Below, piece after piece: positions 33,670 to 42,208 of a DNA stretch of 64,000 nt. Position numbers and translations under genes: made by a program. The DNA lies in contig JAHBSL010000007.1 of assembly GCA_019639135.1 (NCBI GenBank), positions 1 to 64,000 of the forward strand. Reading direction: 5' to 3'. How positions within the stretch are numbered: the first letter of the stretch is position 1; every line of letters begins with the position of its first letter. Source of the stretch: Acidobacteriota bacterium. GTDB taxonomy: Bacteria > Acidobacteriota > Blastocatellia > Pyrinomonadales > Pyrinomonadaceae. The notes beneath the pieces are model-generated. The model saw only the letters and a list, made by a program, of their open reading frames with translations, made no database searches and was not told where the DNA came from.

Positions 33670-36012
33670 ATGACCAAACTTTCGATGATTCGATTAGTGT
33701 CGATTATTTGCGTTGGATTCTCATCTGCATTCGGTACCCCCCGTAGATGTTCCTTCAACAATTTTCGAGTTAGCTCCGAAGCCTTACCGATTTGACAAAA
33801 GCTCTGTGATCGAAGAAAAGAACTCAGGCGGAGTTGACCGAACACTTGGCTACTGGTTTCTTTTTCGAATTGTTTCGGGATTTGAGGCCGAAGCAAGAAA
33901 GCAAACCGCCGAAGGGCGCTTGAACCGGGCTGCATTTCTTTGGAAGATGCTGGAAAGAAAGACAGGAGTTGGTTTTGCGCAAGCAATTAATATAAAGAAT
34001 TATGCGTCCCAGTTAGAAGTTGAATTCGGTTGTATTTCGACGCGACCACGATCTCAGGCCAGTTCATCTGCTACACGCAAACAATTAATCAGTCTAGAAC
34101 TTGAAGATAGGATCATAGGATTTCGGGATCAATTGCGTGACCAGTTGAACGAACCTAACTACGCAAAACTTGAGCAATTTGTTTCGAGCATAAACACCGA
34201 TCGGCCTTTTGATCCTCAGTCAATTCGTCAGCATCGCTTTTTCTTTGGTTTTTTTTCCGTTGACTACGACTTCACAGCTAATGAGGTAGTCGGATACTCC
34301 TATACCGATATGCCGCCCGGTCATTGTACCTACTCAGAGAATATTGTAGGAGCCACGCTTTCGAGCGATTCACTCGGTATCGTGGATACAGGCTGGTCTG
34401 AAGCGTGCGCAGAGATTGCTCAAGTATTCCTATACTATTCAAATCCGCTGCCAGATGATAGGTTCTGCGTTGATGGTGATCACGCATATGTCAAGACTTT
34501 TGGTCGGCAGATTGCCAGTGTTGGGTCGTATTGTGCTTCTGGTAAAGTGCAAAATCTGCCACCATCGGAAGATTGTCTAGTCACCCCTTCCCTTCCAAAC
34601 GTTACAAGTGTTTCACTTGAGGTAATAAATCCAGGAACGATTGGAATTGACCAAAATCCCAATATCGGCGGAGGACTTCGAGTTTTCCCCGATGATGATG
34701 TCCCTGGAGACACAGTTGATCGAAGGCAACTTCGCGTTACGGCTCGTATCAACGAAAACAGGGCTGGCGTTGAAGTGTTCTTTCGTAATTTCGACCTTGA
34801 CGATCCTTCCACCGACACAACAATAGATCCGAATGGTACTGCAGGAGACGACAACATCGGAGAAGTTGGGGGCAATACTGCCGGCCAGCTTGCGGCGAAT
34901 TCGGCCCTTACGAATAAAACGGAGAGGCATCGGTTGTTTTCACCGTGACGAGACAGCCCGGCGATAATTTCACGATCGCCGCCGGTGTTAATCAGAATGC
35001 GATTTCTGGTGTTGCTGTCAACGGGACGGAACTTGTTACTGGAAGCGGGGCATCCATCGATATAAATTGTGACGGAACTGATCTGGTATGCAGGACCGAA
35101 ATGCTTACGGTTTGGCGAAGGCTGCATATAGAAGTTGATTCGATGGGGGCGTCAAACAGTAATTTTGTACTCGGCAATTTCGGTGAATCTGCTCGGGTCG
35201 GTGGAGTTCCTGTTGAGGTGCAGGTCAATGTAGCCAACCCGCTCGAGGTCAATCGCTTTGAAAATGGCCGTCTGGCTTCGGGAGGAACGAACTTTATCGT
35301 TGTGGAAAACAGTGCTAATTCGGTGACGATACGTTCTCCGTTCGGACAAACTGTTAGAGTGAACCAGAGCGAACTTTTTCAGTTATACGACGACGACGAT
35401 TTCGACGATGACGGCGGGTTATTGAACGGCGATACCGGCGAGGATATTGCTGAACCCGATACGTCTTTACTAACGGCAAATAGCGATGATCCGAACACAA
35501 ATATTCTCGCTACTGCATACATCCGGCCCGTATATGACATTGTGGATACACGCGATAATTTAATCTTTGCTCCTAATGTTATGTCTGATGCGCCGGCTGA
35601 CATACGTGCCCTTTTTGTTGCGTGGGACTCAAGTGGAACAGACACTTCTGATGAGTTTTGGTCTGTTTATTTGCTGGGTTCTTATCAACACACTGTAGAG
35701 GAAGACAGAGATCCAAGTACCGAAGATTTGACTCTCGGGATTGTTGATGCAGTTACAACGGTATCCGGTGAAGGAAGCGGAGCTTTAATTTTCATGGAAG
35801 CGCATCGCCCAACTGAGTTTCCTGGGTATAATCCGTCTCCGACGCATTTGAGCAGCATGGCTGTTACGGTCGCCCATGAAATTGGACATTTATTTTCATG
35901 TCTGCATGGAGATGGCGGCTTGATGGGGACAAATCCCCAGACCGGTGAACCTGTTTCAAACCAACTTAGTCCGATGTTGATCCGTAAGATTCGGACGATT
36001 ATGCATCCGTAG
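33670..36012 (+). pseudogene. Secreted zinc-metalloprotease-like gene split by two frameshifts
   Basis: Three reading frames join into one product of about 780 residues. ATG 33670, with AGGAG just upstream, encodes a signal peptide (MTKLSMIRLVSIICVGFSSA). At a C6 run near 33739-33744 the frame must lose one base to continue as VDVPSTIFELAPKPYRF, which runs to about 34918. There an A4 run needs one more A so that TNK(N)GEASVVFTVTRQPGD continues in the third frame, open to 36012. The C-terminal part has TVAHEIGHLFSCLHGD, a metzincin-like HExxH zinc site with a third His. The product would be an exported protease. The lesions are homopolymer indels, so assembly error is a live alternative to pseudogenisation. 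Confidence 0.7.
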
Positions 36013-36043
36013 AATAGACTCACTTTCGGGAGTTCGATGTAAA

Positions 36044-36835
36044 ATGAAAAACGAAAAAGTAAAATTCATCGCAATCGGCTGTCTTTCTCTATTATCACTG
36101 TGCATTTATTTAGCAGCGATCAGCGTCCAGGCAGATTCTAATGAACACGAGTTATCCTTCAAGGCAAAATCCAACTCAGAAACATTCGTGGTCGGTGAGC
36201 CTATCGAAATCGAGTTTGAATTTTTCAACTCAACTAACAATGCCGTTATTATCCCTTCGGGCGGTGTAGAAACTGGAAGTCTGAAGGTCTTTGTTGCGAA
36301 GCAAAATGATGAATTCAAAGAATATTTTGCATATGATTGGGGCCGAAAAAAGGGTACACGGAAAGCGCTCGAGCCGAACCAGTCCTACGGCTACAAAGCA
36401 ACGCTCTTATGGAACGGCATGCCTAATGTGTCTCACTTGAGCCAAGAGGCTGCTAAACAAGTCTTAAAAGGAAAAATCACAACTGAATACGCTTTACCAG
36501 AACCAGGAGTTTATTTGATCAAAGGAGTTTCTTACATCGGAGAAAACGCAACACCTATTGAATCCGAAGAAGTTGAAGTTGTTGTTAATGCGCCTGAAGG
36601 GGATGATTTGACGGTATGGAATCAAATCAAGGGTAAGCGCGATATCGCTATTCTTATGCAGACGGGAGACTTTGCCAACAGCAAAGACGAGGACAAGAAC
36701 ATTAGCGAGGTTGAACACATAATTCTGCAATATCCAAACAGCATCTATTCCAAATACCTCAAACCTAATCTCGAAAAGTTCAAGGAAAACAAAGCAAAGC
36801 GAATTGAATTTCTTAGACACGCAATGCGGCCTTAA
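36044..36835 (+). CDS. Secreted protein with Ig-like N-terminal domain, unknown function
   Basis: A 263-residue exported protein with a signal peptide (FIAIGCLSLLSLCIYLAAISVQA). The stretch ETFVVGEPIEIEFEFFNSTNNAVIIPSGG looks like an Ig-like beta-sandwich. GVYLIKGVSYIG and a helical C-terminal part (QYPNSIYSKYLKPNLEKFKENKAKR) follow. No enzyme motif is visible. It lies 31 bases behind the broken metalloprotease gene and shares its AT-richer composition, so the two may have arrived together. The 3' end overlaps the marC remnant by 4 bases. Confidence 0.7.
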   Translation: MKNEKVKFIAIGCLSLLSLCIYLAAISVQADSNEHELSFKAKSNSETFVVGEPIEIEFEFFNSTNNAVIIPSGGVETGSLKVFVAKQNDEFKEYFAYDWGRKKGTRKALEPNQSYGYKATLLWNGMPNVSHLSQEAAKQVLKGKITTEYALPEPGVYLIKGVSYIGENATPIESEEVEVVVNAPEGDDLTVWNQIKGKRDIAILMQTGDFANSKDEDKNISEVEHIILQYPNSIYSKYLKPNLEKFKENKAKRIEFLRHAMRP

Positions 36836-37074
36836 TTGGTAAATGTCTTCGTTGTCGCAATGAATTCCCCGATGCCGTTGAGCAGCATTTGCACTTCAAC
36901 TGTGATCAGTAGCATTCCCATCAGCCGCTCGACCGCGACCAGGCCTTTCTCGCCGAGGAAGCGTGCAAAATAGCCCGAGAAATAAATGATCACCGCCGAG
37001 GCGAACCACGCGATCAGCACTGCAAGCAACCAGTCGGGCCAGCCCAATTGTGCGGAGCAAATTTCATGCAACAT
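36832..37074 (-). pseudogene. Truncated MarC-family membrane protein
   Basis: An 80-residue frame matching only the C-terminal third of the MarC/UPF0056 family (usual length about 200): two membrane helices and ARFLGEKGLVAVERLMGMLLITVEVQMLLNGI. Three codons upstream of the ATG there is an in-frame TAG and no trace of the missing helices in the next 280 bases. It is probably a remnant left by a deletion or rearrangement. Confidence 0.65.
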
Positions 37075-37403
37075 GAGTTTCTACCGCTTGTATAGATTAT
37101 TGAGTCGCCCATGTTTCTCAATTAAAGTTTATTTAAATAAAAACGAGTCATGATTCTTTCTGTCAAGCATCGAATCCCTATTTAACTACTTGAAGGAAAC
37201 TTCGAGTGTCGGCATTCCTCTGACTTGAACCCGGAGTCCTTTACATAGATGTCTTCGATCTGTGAGTTATGTGTTCATTCCCCGAAATTCCACCGGCCGG
37301 TACGAAAGAATGCGCAGATAGTGAAACGAATTACATAGACCGCGACTGAACATTTTTGCAATGTCTTTTCGATTTTTGCGGTTTAGTGTCAGAATCCTTC
37401 CTT
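37075..37403. other. Intergenic region without visible gene
   Basis: This 329-base AT-rich stretch lies between the marC remnant (minus) and the TPR protein gene (plus). I see only a 10-base palindrome ACCGGCCGGT at 37292-37301 and no convincing tRNA, terminator or open frame. It is the likely place of the TPR-protein promoter and of the deletion edge that truncated marC. Confidence 0.5.
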
Positions 37404-38309
37404 ATGAAGCCGCTGATATTTCTTCTTTTCGTTACTGCATTTTCCACGCTTGTCGCTGCACAAGATTGCCTTACCAACGCGAAGGTTCCGGACCAGCAAG
37501 TGCCCGAGAGCGTTCGGCTTGAGTATTCGCGTAATCTCGAGATCGCGGCCCGGAACTACGCGGCCGAACCGACCGCCGACAACCTGATCTGGTATGCCCG
37601 GCGGAAAGGCTATCTCGGCAAATACAAGGACGCGATCGAGTCGCTGACGATCGGGATCGGGAAGTTTCCAAATGATGCGCGGATGTACCGCCACCGCGGC
37701 CACCGCTTCATAACGATCCGCTGTTTTGACGACGCGATTCGCGACCTTGAGCAAGCCGCAAAGCTGATCAAAGGCAAGCCGGATGAGGTCGAGCCAGATG
37801 GCTTGCCGAACGCGAAGAACATTACGACCAGCACGCTGCAATCGAACATCTGGTATCACCTCGGCCTTGCTTATTATCTAAAGGGCGACTTCAAACGGGC
37901 GCAGAAGGCATACGAAGAATGCACGATCGTCTCAAAGAACCCGGATATGCTTGCGGCGACCGTTTATTGGCACTATATGACTCTACGGCGAATGGGGAAG
38001 AAGGGCGATGCCGCGAAAGTGCTCGGCCGGTTCGATACAGACGTCGAGGTGATCGAAAACGACGATTATCTGAAACTCCTCAAGCTCAACAAAGGCGAAG
38101 CGAAGGCCGAGGGCCTGCTGGCGACCATCGGCGGCGAAGCGAAAACGCTCGGTTCGGCCTCGCTCGGTTACGGCATCGGGAATTATTTCTTTTACAACGG
38201 AGATAGAACGAAAGCGGTTGACGTCTTCCGTAAGATCGTTACCGGCGGCCAGTGGGCGAGCTTTGGTTATATCGCCGCGGAAGCGGACCTCGCCCGGTTG
38301 GGTAAGTAA
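37404..38309 (+). CDS. Exported TPR-repeat protein
   Basis: A 301-residue protein started at ATG 37404, which gives a signal peptide (MKPLIFLLFVTAFSTLVAAQ); the frame is open 16 codons further but without sense. Tetratricopeptide-like helices are visible: RNYAAEPTADNLIWYARRKGYLGKYKDAIESLTIGIGKFPNDARMYRHRGHRFI and NIWYHLGLAYYLKGDFKRAQKAYEECTIVSKNPDMLAA. It probably scaffolds protein contacts in the periplasm. It is followed 2 bases later by the nitrilase gene, so they share a transcript. Confidence 0.8.
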   Translation: MKPLIFLLFVTAFSTLVAAQDCLTNAKVPDQQVPESVRLEYSRNLEIAARNYAAEPTADNLIWYARRKGYLGKYKDAIESLTIGIGKFPNDARMYRHRGHRFITIRCFDDAIRDLEQAAKLIKGKPDEVEPDGLPNAKNITTSTLQSNIWYHLGLAYYLKGDFKRAQKAYEECTIVSKNPDMLAATVYWHYMTLRRMGKKGDAAKVLGRFDTDVEVIENDDYLKLLKLNKGEAKAEGLLATIGGEAKTLGSASLGYGIGNYFFYNGDRTKAVDVFRKIVTGGQWASFGYIAAEADLARLGK

Positions 38310-38311
38310 AA

Positions 38312-39256
38312 ATGGACACAATAACGGTAGCTCTGGCGCAGATATTTCCGGTTTGGTTCGACCGCGAGAAGACCCTCGCGAAGGTCGCGGACAGCATTTC
38401 GGAGGCAGCGGCAAGCGGTGCGGACCTTGTCGCATTCGGCGAGGCTCTTGTTCCCGGGTATCCATTCTGGATCGAGTATTCGAAGGAAACGGCGTTCAAT
38501 TCGCCCTTTCACAAGGCTTTTCACGCGGAGTATGTAAAGCAAGCGGTCGTGATCGAACGCGGTGACCTGGACGGCATTTGCCGGCTCGCTGCGGAGAAGA
38601 AGATCGCCATTTATCTCGGCATAATCGAACGGCCCGGCGACCGCGGCGAGAGCGTTTACGCCTCGCTGGTCTATATCTCCAAGTCAGGCGAGATCGGCTC
38701 GGTGCACCGTAAGCTCATGCCGACCTACGACGAGCGGATGACGTGGGCCATCGGCGATGGGAACGGACTGAGGACGCATCGGCTAGGCGAGTTCACGGTC
38801 GGCGGTTTGAATTGTTGGGAAAATTGGATGCCACTCGCCCGGACGGCACTTTACGCACAGGGCGAGGATCTGCACGTCGCCGTCTGGCCCGGCAGCAAGC
38901 GGAATACGAACGACATAACGCGGTTCATGGCACTCGAGGGCCGTTCGTTCGTCGCTTCGGTCTCGGGCCTAATGAGGCGGAGCGATCTGCCGTCGCATTT
39001 GCCCGGAATCGAGCAGGTGATAGAAAACACGCCCGAGTTTCTGGCAAATGGCGGTTCGTGCATCGCCGGCCCGGACGGGAACTGGATCATCGAACCCTTT
39101 TGCGATGAAGAAAAACTTCTCATCGCTACACTCGATCACACGCGGGTCCGCGAGGAACGGCAGAACTTTGACCCGACAGGCCACTATTCAAGGCCGGACG
39201 TGCTTGAACTCCGTGTGAACCGGGCACGGCAGCGGGTCGCTAGATTTGAGGATTGA
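38312..39256 (+). CDS. Nitrilase / carbon-nitrogen hydrolase
   Basis: A 314-residue cytoplasmic enzyme of the nitrilase superfamily. The catalytic triad is visible: Glu in LVAFGEALVPGYPFW, Lys in VHRKLMPTYDERMTW and Cys in GGLNCWENWMPLAR. The ALVPGYPFW and NCWENWMPL motifs point to branch 1, the true nitrilases that turn nitriles into acids, or to cyanide/aliphatic nitrile hydrolysis. The exact substrate is unknown. The 3' end overlaps the convergent inositol-phosphate synthase gene by 17 bases. Confidence 0.9.
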   Translation: MDTITVALAQIFPVWFDREKTLAKVADSISEAAASGADLVAFGEALVPGYPFWIEYSKETAFNSPFHKAFHAEYVKQAVVIERGDLDGICRLAAEKKIAIYLGIIERPGDRGESVYASLVYISKSGEIGSVHRKLMPTYDERMTWAIGDGNGLRTHRLGEFTVGGLNCWENWMPLARTALYAQGEDLHVAVWPGSKRNTNDITRFMALEGRSFVASVSGLMRRSDLPSHLPGIEQVIENTPEFLANGGSCIAGPDGNWIIEPFCDEEKLLIATLDHTRVREERQNFDPTGHYSRPDVLELRVNRARQRVARFED

Positions 39257-40412
39257 GCCACTGCATGAGCATTGCTTCCTGAAGATGGAAAGTGTGCTCG
39301 GGCTTTCCGGACTTGGCCATCGGGAGCTTGAAGAAGACCGAGAGCTGTTCCTGAATGCCGCCTTCGCTACGCTGTTTTGCAAGGTCGAGGCAGCGGGCGA
39401 TCTCGATGGCAAGCGGTGCGGCGAGAATCGAATCCTTACAAAGAAAATTCACCTTGATCTGCATCGTCTGCCCGAGAAAGCCGCGGATATCGATATTGTC
39501 CCACGCCTCTTTGTTGTCGCCGCGAGGCCGGTAGTAACGGATATCGACGATATGATCATCGACCCGATAGCCGAGAATCTCGTCAAGCACGCTCTGCTTG
39601 GTCTTCACTTTCGAGGCGAGCGACTCTTCATTTGAAAGAGCAAGGCCGTCGCGGTTTCCGAGGATATTCGTCGAATACCAGCCATCAACGTGGAGCGCCC
39701 GGCTTTTGAGTGCCGGGGCGAGCACGGTCTTGATGAACGTCTGGCCGGTCTTGCCGTCCTTGCCCGCGATCGGCACGTTCTGTTTCTCTGCAAATTCGAT
39801 CAGTGCCGGAACATCGGCTGCGAGCGACGGCGTGAAATTTCCATACGGCACGCCTTCGGCTATCGCGGCGTAGGCATAGAGCATCGCAGGCGAGATCGCG
39901 GGCACGTTTGCGTCGAGTCCGTTCTCAAACGCATCGAGCGAGTCGAACGCTTCATTGCCGTCGACGGCAAGCTTCTCGGTCGAAGCGAGGTTGATGACAA
40001 CCGCAGAATCGCAGCGGCCTTTTAACTCGGCAAGGTTCTTCCTAAGCTCATCGATCACCGCACGATGGCCGCCCGCGATCTTGTTTTCGCCGTTGATCAA
40101 GGACAGAAAGCGCTCATCGCCGATGGCGGGCCAGGGTTTGATCTGTTCGAGTTCACTTTCAACCGCAACGTGCTGTTTATAGGTCAGTACCTCGTGATTC
40201 GCGGCGGCCTTGGCGAGATCATCGGGGAACAGATCCCAACCTGCGAAAACAATATTTTTGTAGTCGGCAAGCCCTTCAACTTCATGACCCGTAAGCGGAA
40301 GCCCCTCGGTACCGATCAGGCCTCTTTTAAGCAACTCGATGCCCGCGGCCATGGTCGTTCCGACCGCCCCACCAATTCCCACAACTGCTATACCTAAAGT
40401 TCGTTTAGCCAT
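39240..40412 (-). CDS. ino1: Inositol-3-phosphate synthase
   Basis: A 390-residue NAD-dependent enzyme that makes myo-inositol 3-phosphate from glucose 6-phosphate. It has the N-terminal dinucleotide loop VVGIGGAVGTTMAAGIEL, the GWDLFPDDL segment, INLASTEK, AGKDGKTGQTFIKTVLAPALK, the STNILGNRDGLAL motif and the C-terminal IRGFLGQTMQIKVNFLCKDSILAAPLAIEIARCLDLA region. It lies alone on the minus strand, 62 bases behind the acyl-CoA ligase gene. The product could feed inositol lipids or an inositol-derived thiol or solute. Confidence 0.92.
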   Translation of the reverse strand: MAKRTLGIAVVGIGGAVGTTMAAGIELLKRGLIGTEGLPLTGHEVEGLADYKNIVFAGWDLFPDDLAKAAANHEVLTYKQHVAVESELEQIKPWPAIGDERFLSLINGENKIAGGHRAVIDELRKNLAELKGRCDSAVVINLASTEKLAVDGNEAFDSLDAFENGLDANVPAISPAMLYAYAAIAEGVPYGNFTPSLAADVPALIEFAEKQNVPIAGKDGKTGQTFIKTVLAPALKSRALHVDGWYSTNILGNRDGLALSNEESLASKVKTKQSVLDEILGYRVDDHIVDIRYYRPRGDNKEAWDNIDIRGFLGQTMQIKVNFLCKDSILAAPLAIEIARCLDLAKQRSEGGIQEQLSVFFKLPMAKSGKPEHTFHLQEAMLMQWLNPQI

Positions 40413-40474
40413 AAGGAAAGCCCTAATACTACACTTTTCGCTCAGGTTTTAGAACAGCCGCCAGCTCTCAGCTT

Positions 40475-42103
40475 TTAGCTATCAGCTTTTTCTATTCGAT
40501 CCGTTTGCGTCGATGCGAACAAGCGTGCCAACTCTCTCTTCAACAACTTACCGGTCGGGCCCTTTGGGATGTCGTCGACGAAGTGAACGGTCTTCGGGCA
40601 TTTGTAGTCGGCGAGGTGGAGTTTGCAGAAGTCGATGATGTCCTCTTGAGTGATGAGAGAACCACCCCGTCCGCCCAGAGCGGCGGCCACCCCTCGTTCG
40701 TAAGGAGGGGAGCTTTCAAATCCGTCTTTCAGCACGATGAAGGCGGCGACCTCTTCGCCGTAGAGCTCGTCGGGAACGCCGATAACGGCTGCGTGGGCGA
40801 CCGCGGGATGCGTGTAGAGCAGGTCGTCGATCTCTCGCGGGTAGATGTTTTCGCCGCCGCGGATGATCATGTCCGACTTGCGGTCGGCGATGTAATAAAA
40901 ACCGTCGGCATCGCGGTAGCCGATATCGCCGGTGTGGAACCAACCGCCGGCGAAGGCCTTTTCGGTCGCTTCGGGGTTTTTGAAATAGCCCTTGAAAATA
41001 TTCGGGCCCCGAAGAACGATCTCGCCGAGAGTGCCATCGGGAACTTCGTTGTCTTCTTCATCGACCACCCGCATTTCATTGCCGATCGGGAGTCCGCAGG
41101 AGCCCGGACGACGATCTTTATTCGGTGGGTTGAACGTCGATCGGCAGGTTGATTCGCTCAAACCGTAGCCCTCGATCACCAGTACGCCGAAGGTTTCTTC
41201 GAAACGATTCAATACCTCCGCCGGAACCGGAGCGGAGCCGCACATCGCGAAACGCAATTGGGACGGCGTGACACGGTGACGCGGTGACGCGGAGATCTCA
41301 GTATCGCCGCGTCTCCGTGTCGCCGTGTCCGCTTTGGCCAATATCATGCTCAGCATCGTCGCGACGGAGCCGAAGGATGTGATGCGGTATTCTTCGATGA
41401 TCTCCCAGAACCGCGAGGCTGAGAACTTAGGTGAGACGACGGTAGAGCCGCCCGCGTAAAGCGCCGTCATCGTCGTGACGGTCACGGCGTTCATGTGGAA
41501 GAGCGGCATAACGGTCAGCAAACGGTCCTCCGGACCAAAGCCAAGCCATTCGGTGATCTGCCGGGCATTGGCGATCAGGTTGCCGTGTGTCAACAAACAT
41601 CCTTTCGGCTTGCCGGTCGTGCCCGAGGTGTAGATGATGACTGCTTCATCGTCTACGTCAATGTTGAGCTCGGCGACCGTGTCAGAACCGCCTGCGTCAG
41701 CGGGCGGCCAGTTCGTTATAACCTCGATGCCTTTGCCGACGCCGCTCAAACCTCCGCTCGACAATATTGCATCATCGGTCATCAGCATTTTCGACCGAGA
41801 ATTAGCAACCACCCACTCGACCTCTTCGGCTTTCAGCAGCGAGTTCACCGGCCCGGCCAGTGCTCCGATCTTCCAGCAGGCGAAATAGGCGATGATGTAC
41901 TCGGCTGAGTTCGGGAGTAGGAGACTGACGACATCGCCCTTCGCGATGCCGCGGGCGAGCAACATATTTGCGGTTCGGTTCACTGCCGAATCAAACTCAG
42001 CGTATGTCCATTTCCGGCCGTCGGCTTCGGAGAAAAGGAAATCCTTTTGCGGCGTGTTCGCCGTCCGAAACTCGAGTAAATGTCTGAGGCTTGTAAACTC
42101 CAT
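40475..42103 (-). CDS. AMP-forming acyl-CoA ligase with two in-frame repeat insertions
   Basis: A 542-residue ANL-family ligase that activates a carboxylic acid as an acyl-adenylate and then a CoA thioester. Motifs: P-loop-like YTSGTTGKPKGCLLTHGN, YGLSEST, GWFHTGDIGYRDADGFYYIADR, and the C-terminal PTGKLLKREL with the catalytic Lys. Two stretches do not belong to the family: residues of about 259-280 (encoded by 41264-41329) and about 460-481 (encoded by 40656-40723). Both look like genomic repeats translated in frame and both fall in surface loops. The enzyme may still work. Confidence 0.9.
   Translation of the reverse strand: MEFTSLRHLLEFRTANTPQKDFLFSEADGRKWTYAEFDSAVNRTANMLLARGIAKGDVVSLLLPNSAEYIIAYFACWKIGALAGPVNSLLKAEEVEWVVANSRSKMLMTDDAILSSGGLSGVGKGIEVITNWPPADAGGSDTVAELNIDVDDEAVIIYTSGTTGKPKGCLLTHGNLIANARQITEWLGFGPEDRLLTVMPLFHMNAVTVTTMTALYAGGSTVVSPKFSASRFWEIIEEYRITSFGSVATMLSMILAKADTATRRRGDTEISASPRHRVTPSQLRFAMCGSAPVPAEVLNRFEETFGVLVIEGYGLSESTCRSTFNPPNKDRRPGSCGLPIGNEMRVVDEEDNEVPDGTLGEIVLRGPNIFKGYFKNPEATEKAFAGGWFHTGDIGYRDADGFYYIADRKSDMIIRGGENIYPREIDDLLYTHPAVAHAAVIGVPDELYGEEVAAFIVLKDGFESSPPYERGVAAALGGRGGSLITQEDIIDFCKLHLADYKCPKTVHFVDDIPKGPTGKLLKRELARLFASTQTDRIEKADS
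40656..40723 (-). repeat. Small repeat inserted in frame into the acyl-CoA ligase gene
   Basis: The encoded peptide FESSPPYERGVAAALGGRGG splits the normal C-terminal motif VLKDG...EEDIIDFC. At DNA level the element has the look of a dispersed repeat (CCCCTCCTTACGAACGAGGG and GGCCGCCGCTCTGGGCGG). It is about 66-68 bases, so the frame survives. Confidence 0.7.
41264..41329 (-). repeat. Palindromic repeat inserted in frame into the acyl-CoA ligase gene
   Basis: The plus strand reads GTGACACGGTGACGCGGTGA up to a centre at AGATCTCAGTATC, then complementary bases (CGCCGCGTCTCCGTGTCGCC). It is an imperfect palindrome of about 66 bases. It encodes TRRRGDTEISASPRHRVTP, which interrupts the family sequence just before LRFAMCGSAPVP. 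Confidence 0.7.
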
Positions 42104-42208
42104 TGTCCTTTACAATATAGATAATTTTGCCAAAAGTGCTTAATTGCCCTGAGCGGAGGAAATTGCGTTTTCGCGGGTTATCAAATATATTCAGCAAACC
42201 TCGACTTT

